Shown one piece after another: positions 51,333-59,417 of a DNA stretch of 64,000 bases (the stretch's first letter is position 1; each line of letters begins with the position of its first letter). Source of the DNA: CAVVFX01 sp963747535. Its GTDB lineage: Bacteria > Acidobacteriota > Terriglobia > Bryobacterales > Bryobacteraceae. A program made the translations under genes and the position numbers. Where the stretch lies: positions 1,485,513 through 1,549,512 of the forward strand of contig CAVVFX010000006.1 of NCBI GenBank assembly GCA_963747535.1. Reading direction: 5' to 3'. Below the pieces are notes generated by a model that saw only the letters and a list, made by a program, of their open reading frames with translations, did not search any database and was not told where the DNA came from.

Positions 51333-53686
51333 GGATTAGTAGCCCTTTTGTAATGCTTCTCGACAAACGTCGGCTGTCCTTCGGTGATCTCGATGATCCG
51401 GTTGGCCGCTACCTTGTGAAACGTCTGAACAATGCCGGAACGCGGCCAGCGAACCGTCAACTCGTCCACCACCGCGTCGTCACCCAACCCGAAGTGCTGC
51501 CGAAGGGAGTTCTGCGAGGCATACCCGTCGCCAAGCACGACTTCGCGAATTTGCCGTCTTTTCCCGGTGACCGCGATGAGTCGAGCGCCCACGGCATCGC
51601 GGTTTGACTGGACGCCAATGAGTTCCACCTGCAACCAGTTCCGTTTATTCTCTATCTCGTTGCGCAGCAAGGCGTGTCTCCCGGTGGACGCCGATACCGC
51701 GATATCCATGACGCCACGGTTCCAAAAGTCCGCCACGGCCACACCGCGGCTGTTGTTCAACAAATCGGTACCGGCGGCCCGTCCGATCTCGGTAAAAGTT
51801 CCATCGCCGTTGTTCCGCAGGTGGCGATTGCGGTCCCAGCCGTGCCACGACCTCCTGCCGAAATACGCGGGATCGAAGTATTTGCCGGTCTTGTAGACAT
51901 CCTGGTGGCTTACCACGTTGTTCAGGAAATCGAGTTCGATTTCCGTGTCTGGATCGTTCTTTACCCAGCCATCCGCGGCGTAGATATCCTGCCAGCCGTC
52001 GTTGTCGAAATCGGCAAATGACGCGCCCCAGAACCAGCCCACCGGGTTGGTGCCGGTCTTCACCGTCACGTCCTCAAACGTGCCGTCGCCGCGATTCCTC
52101 AGTAGTGTGTTCCCGGATGCCATCTGCCGGAAAACATCCACGAACGCAAAACCGGACTGCCGGAATATCTGCCAGTAAAGAGGCATGTCCGTGTACCACA
52201 CCCCTTGAGTCCACGAATTGAGCATGTACCGCGCGACGGTCGCTGGCGCCGCGAACCAGGCATGCTCCGAGCGAATATTCGTGCAGTAGAGATCGAGTTT
52301 GCCGTCGTTATCGTAATCGGCCATGGACGCACTCATACCGGCGCCATACGCGAGTGCACCGGCCTTGACCGTGACATCCGTAAACGTGCCGTCGCGATTG
52401 TTGTGATACAGCGTCTTCCTGCCGAAGTCATTGACCACATACAGGTCCGGATAGCCATCGTCGTCGTAATCGCCGAACACGGTGCCGAGGCACAGGCCCG
52501 GATCCCCGACCCCTGCCTTGGCTGTCACGTTAGTGAATGTGCCGTCATGGTTGTTGTGGTAAAGCTGGTTCGGCTCCCCATTGCGTGCGTAGAAGGTGGT
52601 CGGAATCGCCTTTCGTGGATCCAGGTATCTCCCAACATAGAGATCGAGGTAGCCGTCGTTGTCATAGTCCGCCCACGATGCCACCGTCGTGCAGCAGTCC
52701 TCACCAATTCCTGACTTTTGAGTTACGTCGGTAAAGGTGCCGTTGCCATTGTTATGGAAGAGTTGGTTGGGCCGGAAGGTACGACTGACGAAGAGATCCT
52801 TGTAACCATCGTTGTCGTAGTCCGCGAACAGTGCGACGCTAACGCCGTCCAGACCCGCCAACCCGGCCTTGGCGGTCACGTCTTCGAAGGTACCGTCTCC
52901 GCGATTGCGAAACAGCTTTGACTCGGCTCCGTCCGGAATGAAGAGATCGTAGAATCCGTCGTTATCGTAGTCGGCCGCCGTGATTCCAGCGGGGCCGTAA
53001 CGGATCATCGCGAACTTGAGAGGTGTCGAAAGGAACGCCGGGTAGTAGCGATTGACGAAGTCGATTCCGGCTTGCGCCCCGACCTCGCGAAACATCGGCC
53101 GCTCCGAGATGACTCGTTCGCCTTCGATGAGGGACGCACTGGTAATCCTGAGGCCTCCGTCGCCGTCTGCCAGAGTCATCCGCAGATAACAACGGTCTAT
53201 TCCGGAGGTAGGAGCGCCTCGCGGCCGGGCAATAAATTCAGTCCGCACAATAGCGCTGATGTTCCGGCCTGTGCGCCAGGCATCCAGTTGTTCCAGATGG
53301 AGTTCGGCGGTCTCAATTGAATCGAAGTTTCGAAGATATGAATCCCATTCCCCGACTGCTGCGCTTCGGTCGCGCGACGCGCCATCGGAAAGCATCGCGA
53401 GGCGCTCGATACCGTCCCTCGAACCGGTCAGCCTCAAAGTCTCCAGACCGAGAGATGTGCCGTGATATTCCGGCGCGAAGAATTCGCTCATCCGCTGCCG
53501 GTCGCGTGATTTGGCGGCGTGCGCAAACTGATCGAGCCTGGCGGAAATGGATTTTCCCCGATCGAAGAACGCATCGCCACCGCTTCCGATCTCTCGGCCC
53601 GCAACCCACGCGCCCGCCATTAGCGCCAGCGGTAAAGTGATTAGCAAAGGCAGCAATGAACTGCCTCGCGACGACGCGTTCGGCAT
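51329..53686 (-). CDS. First gene of the long operon: large FG-GAP ASPIC-UnbV protein
   Basis: A 785-residue exported or membrane-anchored protein. A hydrophobic segment at 11-28 is followed by about 200 residues of a helical, NTF2-like-looking region (FAHAAKSRDRQRMSEFF onward) absent from the other UnbV proteins, then a propeller with many DYDNDG loops and a C-terminal UnbV domain (GVQSNRDAVGA; VRWPRSGIV). It heads the 20-gene minus-strand run; the shared-class promoter lies 20 bases before the ATG, with AGGA as a weak ribosome site. Confidence 0.88.
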   Translation of the reverse strand: MPNASSRGSSLLPLLITLPLALMAGAWVAGREIGSGGDAFFDRGKSISARLDQFAHAAKSRDRQRMSEFFAPEYHGTSLGLETLRLTGSRDGIERLAMLSDGASRDRSAAVGEWDSYLRNFDSIETAELHLEQLDAWRTGRNISAIVRTEFIARPRGAPTSGIDRCYLRMTLADGDGGLRITSASLIEGERVISERPMFREVGAQAGIDFVNRYYPAFLSTPLKFAMIRYGPAGITAADYDNDGFYDLFIPDGAESKLFRNRGDGTFEDVTAKAGLAGLDGVSVALFADYDNDGYKDLFVSRTFRPNQLFHNNGNGTFTDVTQKSGIGEDCCTTVASWADYDNDGYLDLYVGRYLDPRKAIPTTFYARNGEPNQLYHNNHDGTFTNVTAKAGVGDPGLCLGTVFGDYDDDGYPDLYVVNDFGRKTLYHNNRDGTFTDVTVKAGALAYGAGMSASMADYDNDGKLDLYCTNIRSEHAWFAAPATVARYMLNSWTQGVWYTDMPLYWQIFRQSGFAFVDVFRQMASGNTLLRNRGDGTFEDVTVKTGTNPVGWFWGASFADFDNDGWQDIYAADGWVKNDPDTEIELDFLNNVVSHQDVYKTGKYFDPAYFGRRSWHGWDRNRHLRNNGDGTFTEIGRAAGTDLLNNSRGVAVADFWNRGVMDIAVSASTGRHALLRNEIENKRNWLQVELIGVQSNRDAVGARLIAVTGKRRQIREVVLGDGYASQNSLRQHFGLGDDAVVDELTVRWPRSGIVQTFHKVAANRIIEITEGQPTFVEKHYKRATNP

Positions 53687-53705
53687 AAGCGGTCCTGGTG
53701 GTGCT

Positions 53706-53736
53706 TATATAGACAGGCTGCTTCGGCTCTTTTGCG
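53706..53736 (-). promoter_or_regulatory. Shared-class promoter of the 27-kb biosynthetic operon
   Basis: Minus strand: CGCAAAAG, 13 bases, TGTCTATATA. The leader before the first ATG would be about 12 bases. It faces the divergent sigma-factor gene about 370 bases away. Confidence 0.7.
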
Positions 53737-53876
53737 CGTGCGGAAACGCACAACTGCCGACGTGGTCGTCAGGTCCCGAATCGGGGTAAGAAGTCGGTCT
53801 AATTAGTCTTGGAGAAATTTACGAGATACCATTCTGGAGAATCTTGTGCTGGAAAGTGCCGAGTTCAAAATTTACC

Positions 53877-53905
53877 TTGAATCGAAAAACTAATTCTTTT
53901 ATACT
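53877..53905 (+). promoter_or_regulatory. Sigma70-type promoter before the sigma-factor gene
   Basis: TTGAAT, 17 bases, TATACT on the plus strand, in an unusually AT-rich stretch of the divergent region, about 200 bases before the sigma-factor start. A weaker shared-class-like site (CCCGAATC, 13 bases, GGTCTAATTA) lies at 53775-53805 on the same strand and could allow autoregulation. Confidence 0.5.
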
Positions 53906-54118
53906 ACTCCGAAATGCAGTATAAGTTGTCATGGGTGAGGCTGGCCATAAAACGGGATTAAAAGGCGTTCGCTTTACTGAGGCGCCAGTTACTACAAGTA
54001 ACACCAGAGTTGCTTTATGGGCGGGAGCCAGTCAATCACCTCGCGCAAGTGCCCGTTAATGATGACCGGGAAAGATTGATTTCGTCCCGGGGACTCGGCG
54101 GTTATTATGGAGGGCTTT

Positions 54119-55006
54119 GTGACTGGGGACTTCGGAGAACTCGTGCGCGATCGTTACCGGCTTGCCTCAGGCGTGCATGGCGATATTGGCGTCGAATTGG
54201 ATGCGTTTGAAAAGCATTTGAGGCGGATCTCGCTCCGCTACTTAGGACACAATTTATCGGAAGAATCGCTGATCGCTTTCGTTAGACTGCTTCATACCAA
54301 TGACCTGTTGTTAGCTCTATCCTGCGCCATGGGAACGGATGCAGGGTGGCAGCGCTTCTATACAGTTTACAGAAGGTACCTTTCTGACCTCAGCCGTCAC
54401 CTTTTAGGACGCTCCCCTGATCTCGCGGAGTTCGGCGAAACCATCTGGATTGATTTGTTCCTCCTTGACAAATCGGGACAAAGCCGGATTGCTTCGTACG
54501 ATGGGAGGAGTTCCTTAGCTACCTGGCTGCGCGTGATCGTCAGCAACCGCGTAATCAATGAACGCCAGCGACGAAGTCTGTCGATCGGCAACATCGACGC
54601 GATACCCGAACCCGCAGATCCCCGCGCCCACGGGGACGTCGAAGCCCGCGTCGTTCGTGAGCGTTATCGGACCATGATTATCTGGGCCTTCAAACGTTCG
54701 CTCAGCGATATGAGCGACCGCGAAGCTTTGATCGTTCTCATGCGCTATGACCAGGGGTTACAATTAGGTGAGATCGCCCGGCTCTTTTCCGTGCATCAGT
54801 CTACAATAACAAGGCAATTGGAGCGGATGATCGAACGCCTCCGTGGAGAGGTGAGGGAACTGTTAGCCTCGCAATATGGGTTGAACAGCGCTCAGGTCGA
54901 CGAATGCTTGAGCGTCGCATGTGATACCTTTTCAACTTCGGTTTCGATACTCAAATTATTGAAAGAACGTGCTCCACAAAACATTTCGTCAGCTAGTGCA
55001 AACTAG
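54119..55006 (+). CDS. ECF-type sigma factor with N-terminal and C-terminal extensions
   Basis: A sigma-70-family protein of about 295 residues. Region 2 lies around YVYRRYLSDLS-type helices to SSLATWLRVIVSNRVINERQR (about 100-180); region 4 has the helix-turn-helix LQLGEIARLFSVHQSTITRQLERM (about 215-240). The long N-terminal helical part (LHTNDLLLALSCAMG) and the tail after region 4 resemble the myxobacterial/Gemmata sigma group. I prefer the GTG at 54119 because GGAGGG precedes it ideally; an in-frame ATG at 54107 is the alternative. It is divergent from the 27-kb operon and followed by a zinc-finger ORF, so it is the best candidate for reading the shared-class promoters. Confidence 0.88.
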   Translation: MTGDFGELVRDRYRLASGVHGDIGVELDAFEKHLRRISLRYLGHNLSEESLIAFVRLLHTNDLLLALSCAMGTDAGWQRFYTVYRRYLSDLSRHLLGRSPDLAEFGETIWIDLFLLDKSGQSRIASYDGRSSLATWLRVIVSNRVINERQRRSLSIGNIDAIPEPADPRAHGDVEARVVRERYRTMIIWAFKRSLSDMSDREALIVLMRYDQGLQLGEIARLFSVHQSTITRQLERMIERLRGEVRELLASQYGLNSAQVDECLSVACDTFSTSVSILKLLKERAPQNISSASAN

Positions 55007-55053
55007 TCATTGAGCCCATATGTCAGTGATGCCGCGCAAGCGGGCAAAAAGCC

Positions 55054-55227
55054 ATGCCGTCTGACTGTCCATCGATAGAGACGCTGGCGGCATATTTGGA
55101 ACAATCGCTGACACCCGGCGAGCGCGAGGAGATCGAGCATCATCTCGTGAGTTGTGGAATTTGCCGCGAAACCCTCAGGGATGCGCTTCTGAATGAAGTG
55201 TCGCCGCCGGGCAAGGACGCCGAATAA
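55054..55227 (+). CDS. 57-residue zinc-finger anti-sigma-like protein
   Basis: A short ORF 47 bases after the sigma gene. It has an S-I-E-T-L-A-A-Y-L start, a T-P-G-E-R-E-E-I-E helix and then HHLVSCGICRETL, which is the H-x-x-x-C-x-x-C zinc motif of ZAS anti-sigma factors and of their N-terminal domains. It has no membrane segment, unlike many anti-sigma factors, and would be among the smallest of that kind. The ribosome site is weak, so translation may depend on the sigma gene. It probably binds and holds the upstream sigma factor. Confidence 0.75.
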   Translation: MPSDCPSIETLAAYLEQSLTPGEREEIEHHLVSCGICRETLRDALLNEVSPPGKDAE

Positions 55228-55243
55228 TGCGCACCGCTGTCAT

Positions 55244-55274
55244 CAGTTAGACAAAGAAGCCGCGAAATTTTGCG
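55244..55274 (-). promoter_or_regulatory. Shared-class promoter antisense to the sigma/anti-sigma genes
   Basis: Minus strand: CGCAAAAT, 13 bases, TGTCTAACTG. It lies between the anti-sigma-like ORF and the convergent end of the broken UnbV gene and points back across the sigma gene. No minus-strand gene follows closely. Confidence 0.5.
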
Positions 55275-55362
55275 CCAAGCACCCTTCATCAGCGCCGTGC
55301 GTGCGCCGGCTGCTTCCGACTCCTGACTCATTCTTGGTTGTCACCTGCAATTCGGTGCGGAA

Positions 55363-57050
55363 TTAACTCTGTTTTCGCGCTTCGAAGCCCGCGGTCAGGC
55401 CTTGGCCTTCCGTACACAGATAAGAACCGGGGTGCACGTTTTTGAACTCCTGCACAGCGCCGCTCGGCCACTCGATGACCAGGCGAGTGGCAGTGTCGCG
55501 CCTGCCGAGCCCGAAGGTCAGGGTCAACTCGGATTGCGACAGATAGCTGGAGCCGGATTTGACCCGCCGGGATTGTGCGCCATCGGGGGTGAAGACGCGG
55601 ACCACCGCGCCGATGGCGTCGCGATTCGATTTGGTTCCGGTCAGGCGCAGTCGCAGTCCCTTGTTCCCGGACAATTGCTGCGTGCGATAGAGATACGCCG
55701 GACCCTGGTTCGTGGTGATCAAAAGATCGGAGAGCCATCGCGGTCGAAATCGCCGTACGCCAGGCTTCGCGCCACCTTTGGGGAAGCGAAATCGGCCCCG
55801 GCTTGGGCGGCAACGTCGCGAAAAACTCCCCCGCCATCGTTAAAGAACAAGTGCGGGGCTTGCGCGTATCCTACGTTGCCGTGAATTCGCCGGACCGTCT
55901 CATCGATGCGCCCGTTCATCGCGATCAGATCGAGCCGCCCATCCAGGTCGAAATCCAAAAACGCGCAGCCGAATCCGAGGCTGGCGCGGGAAGCCTGGCC
56001 TATGCCGGCAACCTGCGCAACGTCCTTGTAAGTGCCATGGGCGCTGAGGCGGTACAGAGCCATCATTTCGTTATCGAAATTGGTGATGGCAATACCCTCG
56101 ACGCCGGAGTTGTCAAAGTCGGCAGTGTCGATCCCCATGCCGGCGCGGGCTTTGCCGTCTTCGCTAAAGGCCACGCCCGCACGAACCGCGACATCTTCGA
56201 AGGTGCCGTTCCGCAGGTTGCGGTAAAGCTTGTTCGGCTGCGTATCATTGGCAATCACGAGGTCGGGCCAGCCATCGCGGTCATAATCCAGCAACGCTAC
56301 GCCCAGCGACTTCGACGTGCTATCAAAAATGCCGCTCTTTGCCGTGACATCTTCAAACGACCCGTTGCCGCGGTTGTGGAAGAGCCAGCAGGTTTCCCCG
56401 TGATAAGCCTCGGGTGTACAGTACGACTTGCGCCGGCCATCCACGCTGCAGAAAACATCATGTGCCTCGGACCACTTGACGTAGTTGCAAACCAGGAGGT
56501 CGAGGAAACCGTCGCGATCGAAATCGAACCAGAGGGCCGAGGTGCTGAAGGCAGCGCGATCTCCCAGTCCGGCCTTCTCGGTGACATCGATGAAGTGGCC
56601 ACGACCGGTGTTCTGGAACAGGCGGTTTTGGCCGACCGCGGTGACCAGCAGGTCGGGGAAGCCATCGTTGTTGTAGTCGCCGATGGCCACACCCATCCCG
56701 TACATTTCCACCGCCAGGCCGGCGCGCTCCGTGACATCGGTGAAAGTGCCGTTGCGGTTGTTACGGTAAAGCCGCATGGTGGTGCGGTCGCGGTGGTGAT
56801 CGGTCCAGCCCATGCCGTTGACCAGCAGGACGTCCAGCCAGCCGTCTGCGTCGTAATCGAAGAAGGCGCAGCCCGGGCCCATGGTCTCCGGCAGGTACTT
56901 GGCCCCGAATGCTCCGCTGTTATGACGGAACTGGATTGCCGCGGCTGCGGTATTGTCAGTCAGGCGGAAACCTGGGCCGGGCGCGGATGCTGCGAGCGGG
57001 AGCACCCCAATGCCAAGGGTTGCGCCGCCCATGAAGGTGCGGCGGGTCAC
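55363..57050 (-). pseudogene. Frameshifted Tat-exported FG-GAP ASPIC-UnbV gene
   Basis: The first part (55719-57050) encodes a Tat-type leader (TRRTFMGG) and a full FG-GAP propeller resembling 32744-34462, but it ends abruptly at F-D-R-D-G-S-P-I-F and a TGA. The expected continuation (D-L-L-I-T-T-N-Q-G-P-A-Y-L-Y-R) and the complete UnbV domain (GTKSNRDAIGA; IEWPSGAVQ) follow in another frame, at 55363-55722. One base appears to be missing near 55725-55735, within the last acidic loop. It is either a recent mutation or a sequencing error; all domains are otherwise intact. The start overlaps the regulator remnant (ATGA). Confidence 0.82.
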
Positions 57051-57462
57051 GCGATGCTCACCAGGCCATGTCGGATCGCATAGACTACCAGTTCGGCGGT
57101 GTTGTGGATGCCCAGGGTCTGCATGATGTTAGCCCGATGCACGGCCACCGTGTTGGCGCTGAGGAAGAGCATGGCCGCGATCTCTTTGTTGGATTTACCG
57201 TGTACGATCAACTGTAGGACTTCGAGCTCCCGCGTGCTCAACTGGAGCGTCGGTTCAGCGATTTGATCGAGACACCCCAGACGCGGGTCGAGCACCTGCT
57301 TGCAAGCCGCCACCTGCTTCACCGCGTCCACCATTTCCAGATCCAGGGCATTCTTCAGAAGGTATCCGCGGACGCCGGCTGCCAGGCACGTGCGAACATA
57401 CGAAACTTCGGCGTGCATACTGAGGACCAGTACGAAGGTCTCTGGAGCCGTCTGCAGGATCT
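57047..57462 (-). pseudogene. Response-regulator remnant (NarL/LuxR type, receiver truncated)
   Basis: The frame carries the second half of a receiver domain (QILQTAPETFVLVLSMHAE, then GVRGYLLKNA) and an intact LuxR-type DNA-binding domain (STRELEVLQLIVHGKSNKEIA and ANTVAVHRANIMQ). About 60 N-terminal residues, including the phosphorylation Asp, are missing; instead the DNA upstream is histidine-kinase sequence in another frame. An ATG at 57418 could still give a 123-residue DNA-binding fragment coupled to the UnbV gene by ATGA. Confidence 0.8.
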
Positions 57463-57672
57463 GTCCCGCATGGCCAAGCCCAGCGAATTCAAGTTGTTCT
57501 GAATGCGAAGAAGAAGCAGCGAATCAGCTCGATTACGGTCAATGATGCCGGTCTGGAGGCGCTCCATGCCGCGGAGTTGGGTGACCGTATAACCCGAATA
57601 GAGAGCGACCGCGGACAGCGTAATGGCGAGCCCTGTCAGCAAACGGACTGTAGGCGATCTTGCTTGAGACAT
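57463..57672 (-). pseudogene. Histidine-kinase N-terminal remnant
   Basis: About 70 codons encode a membrane helix (RLLTGLAITLSAVALYSGYTV) and the start of a four-helix sensor (MERLQTGIIDRNRADSLLLL; NNLNSLGLAMRD), typical of a kinase N-terminus. The frame then runs into response-regulator DNA out of frame. The kinase core and the first third of the regulator are gone, so a single deletion between adjacent kinase and regulator genes explains the junction near 57463. Confidence 0.72.
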
Positions 57673-57815
57673 CCCGACGATACGAAGGGAAGGCCTACCA
57701 CGGTTTAACGTCGAACGGGAGAGTGGTCTTCGTCAGTCTGTGCAATTCGTAACCTGCGGGAACGCCTTCCGTCCTCGCTGACGCGTCTTACTATGCGGAG
57801 ATCGCAGACAGTAAT

Positions 57816-57846
57816 GGCCACAGATGAACGGTGTTTATCTGTGGCC
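57816..57846. terminator. Perfect 10-bp inverted repeat in intergenic DNA
   Basis: GGCCACAGAT, 11-base loop, ATCTGTGGCC, located between the end of the barrel gene (57890) and the kinase remnant. It could end transcription of the barrel gene. No T-run follows on either strand, so a dispersed repeat is equally possible. The remaining bases of 57673-57889 show no gene. Confidence 0.45.
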
Positions 57847-57889
57847 GCGGTCGGTCATTTCACAACTTCTCCGGGAGTCGATACGCTCG

Positions 57890-58990
57890 TTACTCGTGCT
57901 CCGTATGGCCCTTGGCAGGCAAGCGGTAGGTATAACTCAAAAGCCAGACATAATTGGCAAATGCGGCGTCGCCATGCGTGCCGAGGATCTGGTCGGGAAC
58001 GCTCTTGGTGCGGTCACGATATAGAGCCTTACCGATGCTGGCTTGAATCATTTGGCCTCCTCGCGCGTAAATAAAGCCGGGCTCTGCGGAGATGGCAAAC
58101 CCGGGGCGCCGGAAACCAAGATTGTTGCCGATCAGGTTGGCCGCCGGTACGCCTTCCCAGCGCGGGCCAAACGTCACCGTGAGACCCTTGACGGCCGAGA
58201 TCGGGTGGGCCACGCCAGCTTGCAACAAGTACTGGTCCTGAATCGCGTTGTAGGCGGTCAGCGGCTGGCTGAGCGCAGTGGCGCTGCGGAGCACATTATT
58301 GTAGCCGCCCTGCGTGGCGAGATAATTTCCAGTGGTGTAGATGGTGAAGTTGTGGCCGAGGTCGCGGAAGGCCTGCCACTGGTAAATCATGCCCCAACCG
58401 CCGCTGCCCGGTTGGATTGAGTAGTCCGCAACCACCACCGTAGGCGTGGTCGCCGAGGCTGTCGTGAGCACGTTGTTCGCCTCGTTGTCCTTGCCGGTGG
58501 GCGCTTGCAAGCCGAGGCCTATGCTAATGTTGCCGCGTTTGGCCCGGCGCGGATTGAAGAGCCAGCCCTGCGCGACCAGAGCAGTATCGCCAATTCCCGA
58601 GGTGGTACTGGTGTAGTAGGAATTGTTCGCGCGCCGGCTGGCGGACAGTATTGGCACCGTGAGAGTGAAGCTGAACCGCTCCGTCGCCTGATAGGTCAAG
58701 TTGAGGTCTTCCAGGTTGATCTTGTTCTCCACCTGGGTGCCCTGTTGTACGCGGTAGGTCTGCTCAACAGGGCCTATGAAATGTTCGTACGAAAACTGGT
58801 GCCGGTAGCCTATGGTGAGATCCCAGTCGCCCGGCTGGAGATAGCCGCCCTGGCTCTCCGGGGACATATCCATGGAGCTCGAGCGCGCGACGATACAGCC
58901 CTGCCCGCGCGCGGGAACGGTGGAAAGAATTGCCAAAGTGATTGGCAGCACATAGACACAGAACGCCTTACACATAGGTCGCATCGCCAT
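57890..58990 (-). CDS. Outer-membrane beta-barrel protein (MetA-pathway type)
   Basis: A 366-residue exported barrel. After the signal peptide (about 1-30) the protein alternates short amphipathic strands: WDLTIGYRHQFSYEHF, FSFTLTVPILSA, NISIGLGLQAPTGKD, NFTIYTTGNYL, and a final strand set ending in W-L-L-S-Y-T-Y-R-L. The G-L-G-L-Q-A-P-T-G-K block recalls the Phenol_MetA_deg barrels, which are thought to be transport channels. The ATG at 58990 has GGAGGGAGG before it, preferred over 59044. It has its own sigma70-like promoter and appears intact although its neighbours are broken. Confidence 0.8.
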   Translation of the reverse strand: MAMRPMCKAFCVYVLPITLAILSTVPARGQGCIVARSSSMDMSPESQGGYLQPGDWDLTIGYRHQFSYEHFIGPVEQTYRVQQGTQVENKINLEDLNLTYQATERFSFTLTVPILSASRRANNSYYTSTTSGIGDTALVAQGWLFNPRRAKRGNISIGLGLQAPTGKDNEANNVLTTASATTPTVVVADYSIQPGSGGWGMIYQWQAFRDLGHNFTIYTTGNYLATQGGYNNVLRSATALSQPLTAYNAIQDQYLLQAGVAHPISAVKGLTVTFGPRWEGVPAANLIGNNLGFRRPGFAISAEPGFIYARGGQMIQASIGKALYRDRTKSVPDQILGTHGDAAFANYVWLLSYTYRLPAKGHTEHE

Positions 58991-59015
58991 ATCCCTCCCT
59001 CCAGGGAATGTTGGG

Positions 59016-59044
59016 ATTATGCATTGAATCGCGCGATTTAGCAA
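59016..59044 (-). promoter_or_regulatory. Sigma70-type promoter of the barrel gene
   Basis: Minus strand: TTGCTA, 17 bases, CATAAT. An inverted repeat AATAATA-N6-TATTATT (59043-59062) overlaps the upstream hexamer and could be an operator. Confidence 0.5.
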
Positions 59045-59062
59045 TAATATAAATCTATTATT

Positions 59063-59417
59063 CTGCTCTCGGGGCGCGACTCACGTCGCTTAGGGATGCA
59101 AGTGCGAACAATTTCTGGGGAATCGAGGCGGAGCCGCCTCAGACCGTGGTGTTACACGCAGCGCCCGCATGCTGAGGTGCAGTTCATCAGCATAAACCAC
59201 GATGGAAGAGAGACGATAGAACCGAAAGGAACTCGCGTGCATCTGCGCCAGACTTCCTCGCAGCATGCCATTTCTTTGGTGAATCTCTATCGGCACCGTG
59301 CCGGTAAGCAGCCCGCCGCCGCGTTTGCAGGTTGGATCCCGGTGCGCAGACGGGATGAAAACGGGGGATGTACCTCCGAAAGCGGATATTTACAATTGAC
59401 GACTCTGTCCCGCTTTC
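59063..59417. other. Intergenic stretch without a supported gene
   Basis: Short frames exist on both strands but none has a recognisable domain, a good ribosome site or a conserved motif. It lies between the barrel promoter and the broken glycosyltransferase and is probably eroded DNA. Confidence 0.5.

Noticed and set aside
53819..54004. Short minus-strand frame in the divergent region before the sigma gene
   Set aside because: AT-rich, no ribosome site, no motif, and it covers the sigma70-like promoter.
55140..55331. Minus-strand frame of 63 codons downstream of the broken UnbV gene
   Set aside because: It overlaps the anti-sigma-like ORF and the shared-class promoter, and has no motif or ribosome site.
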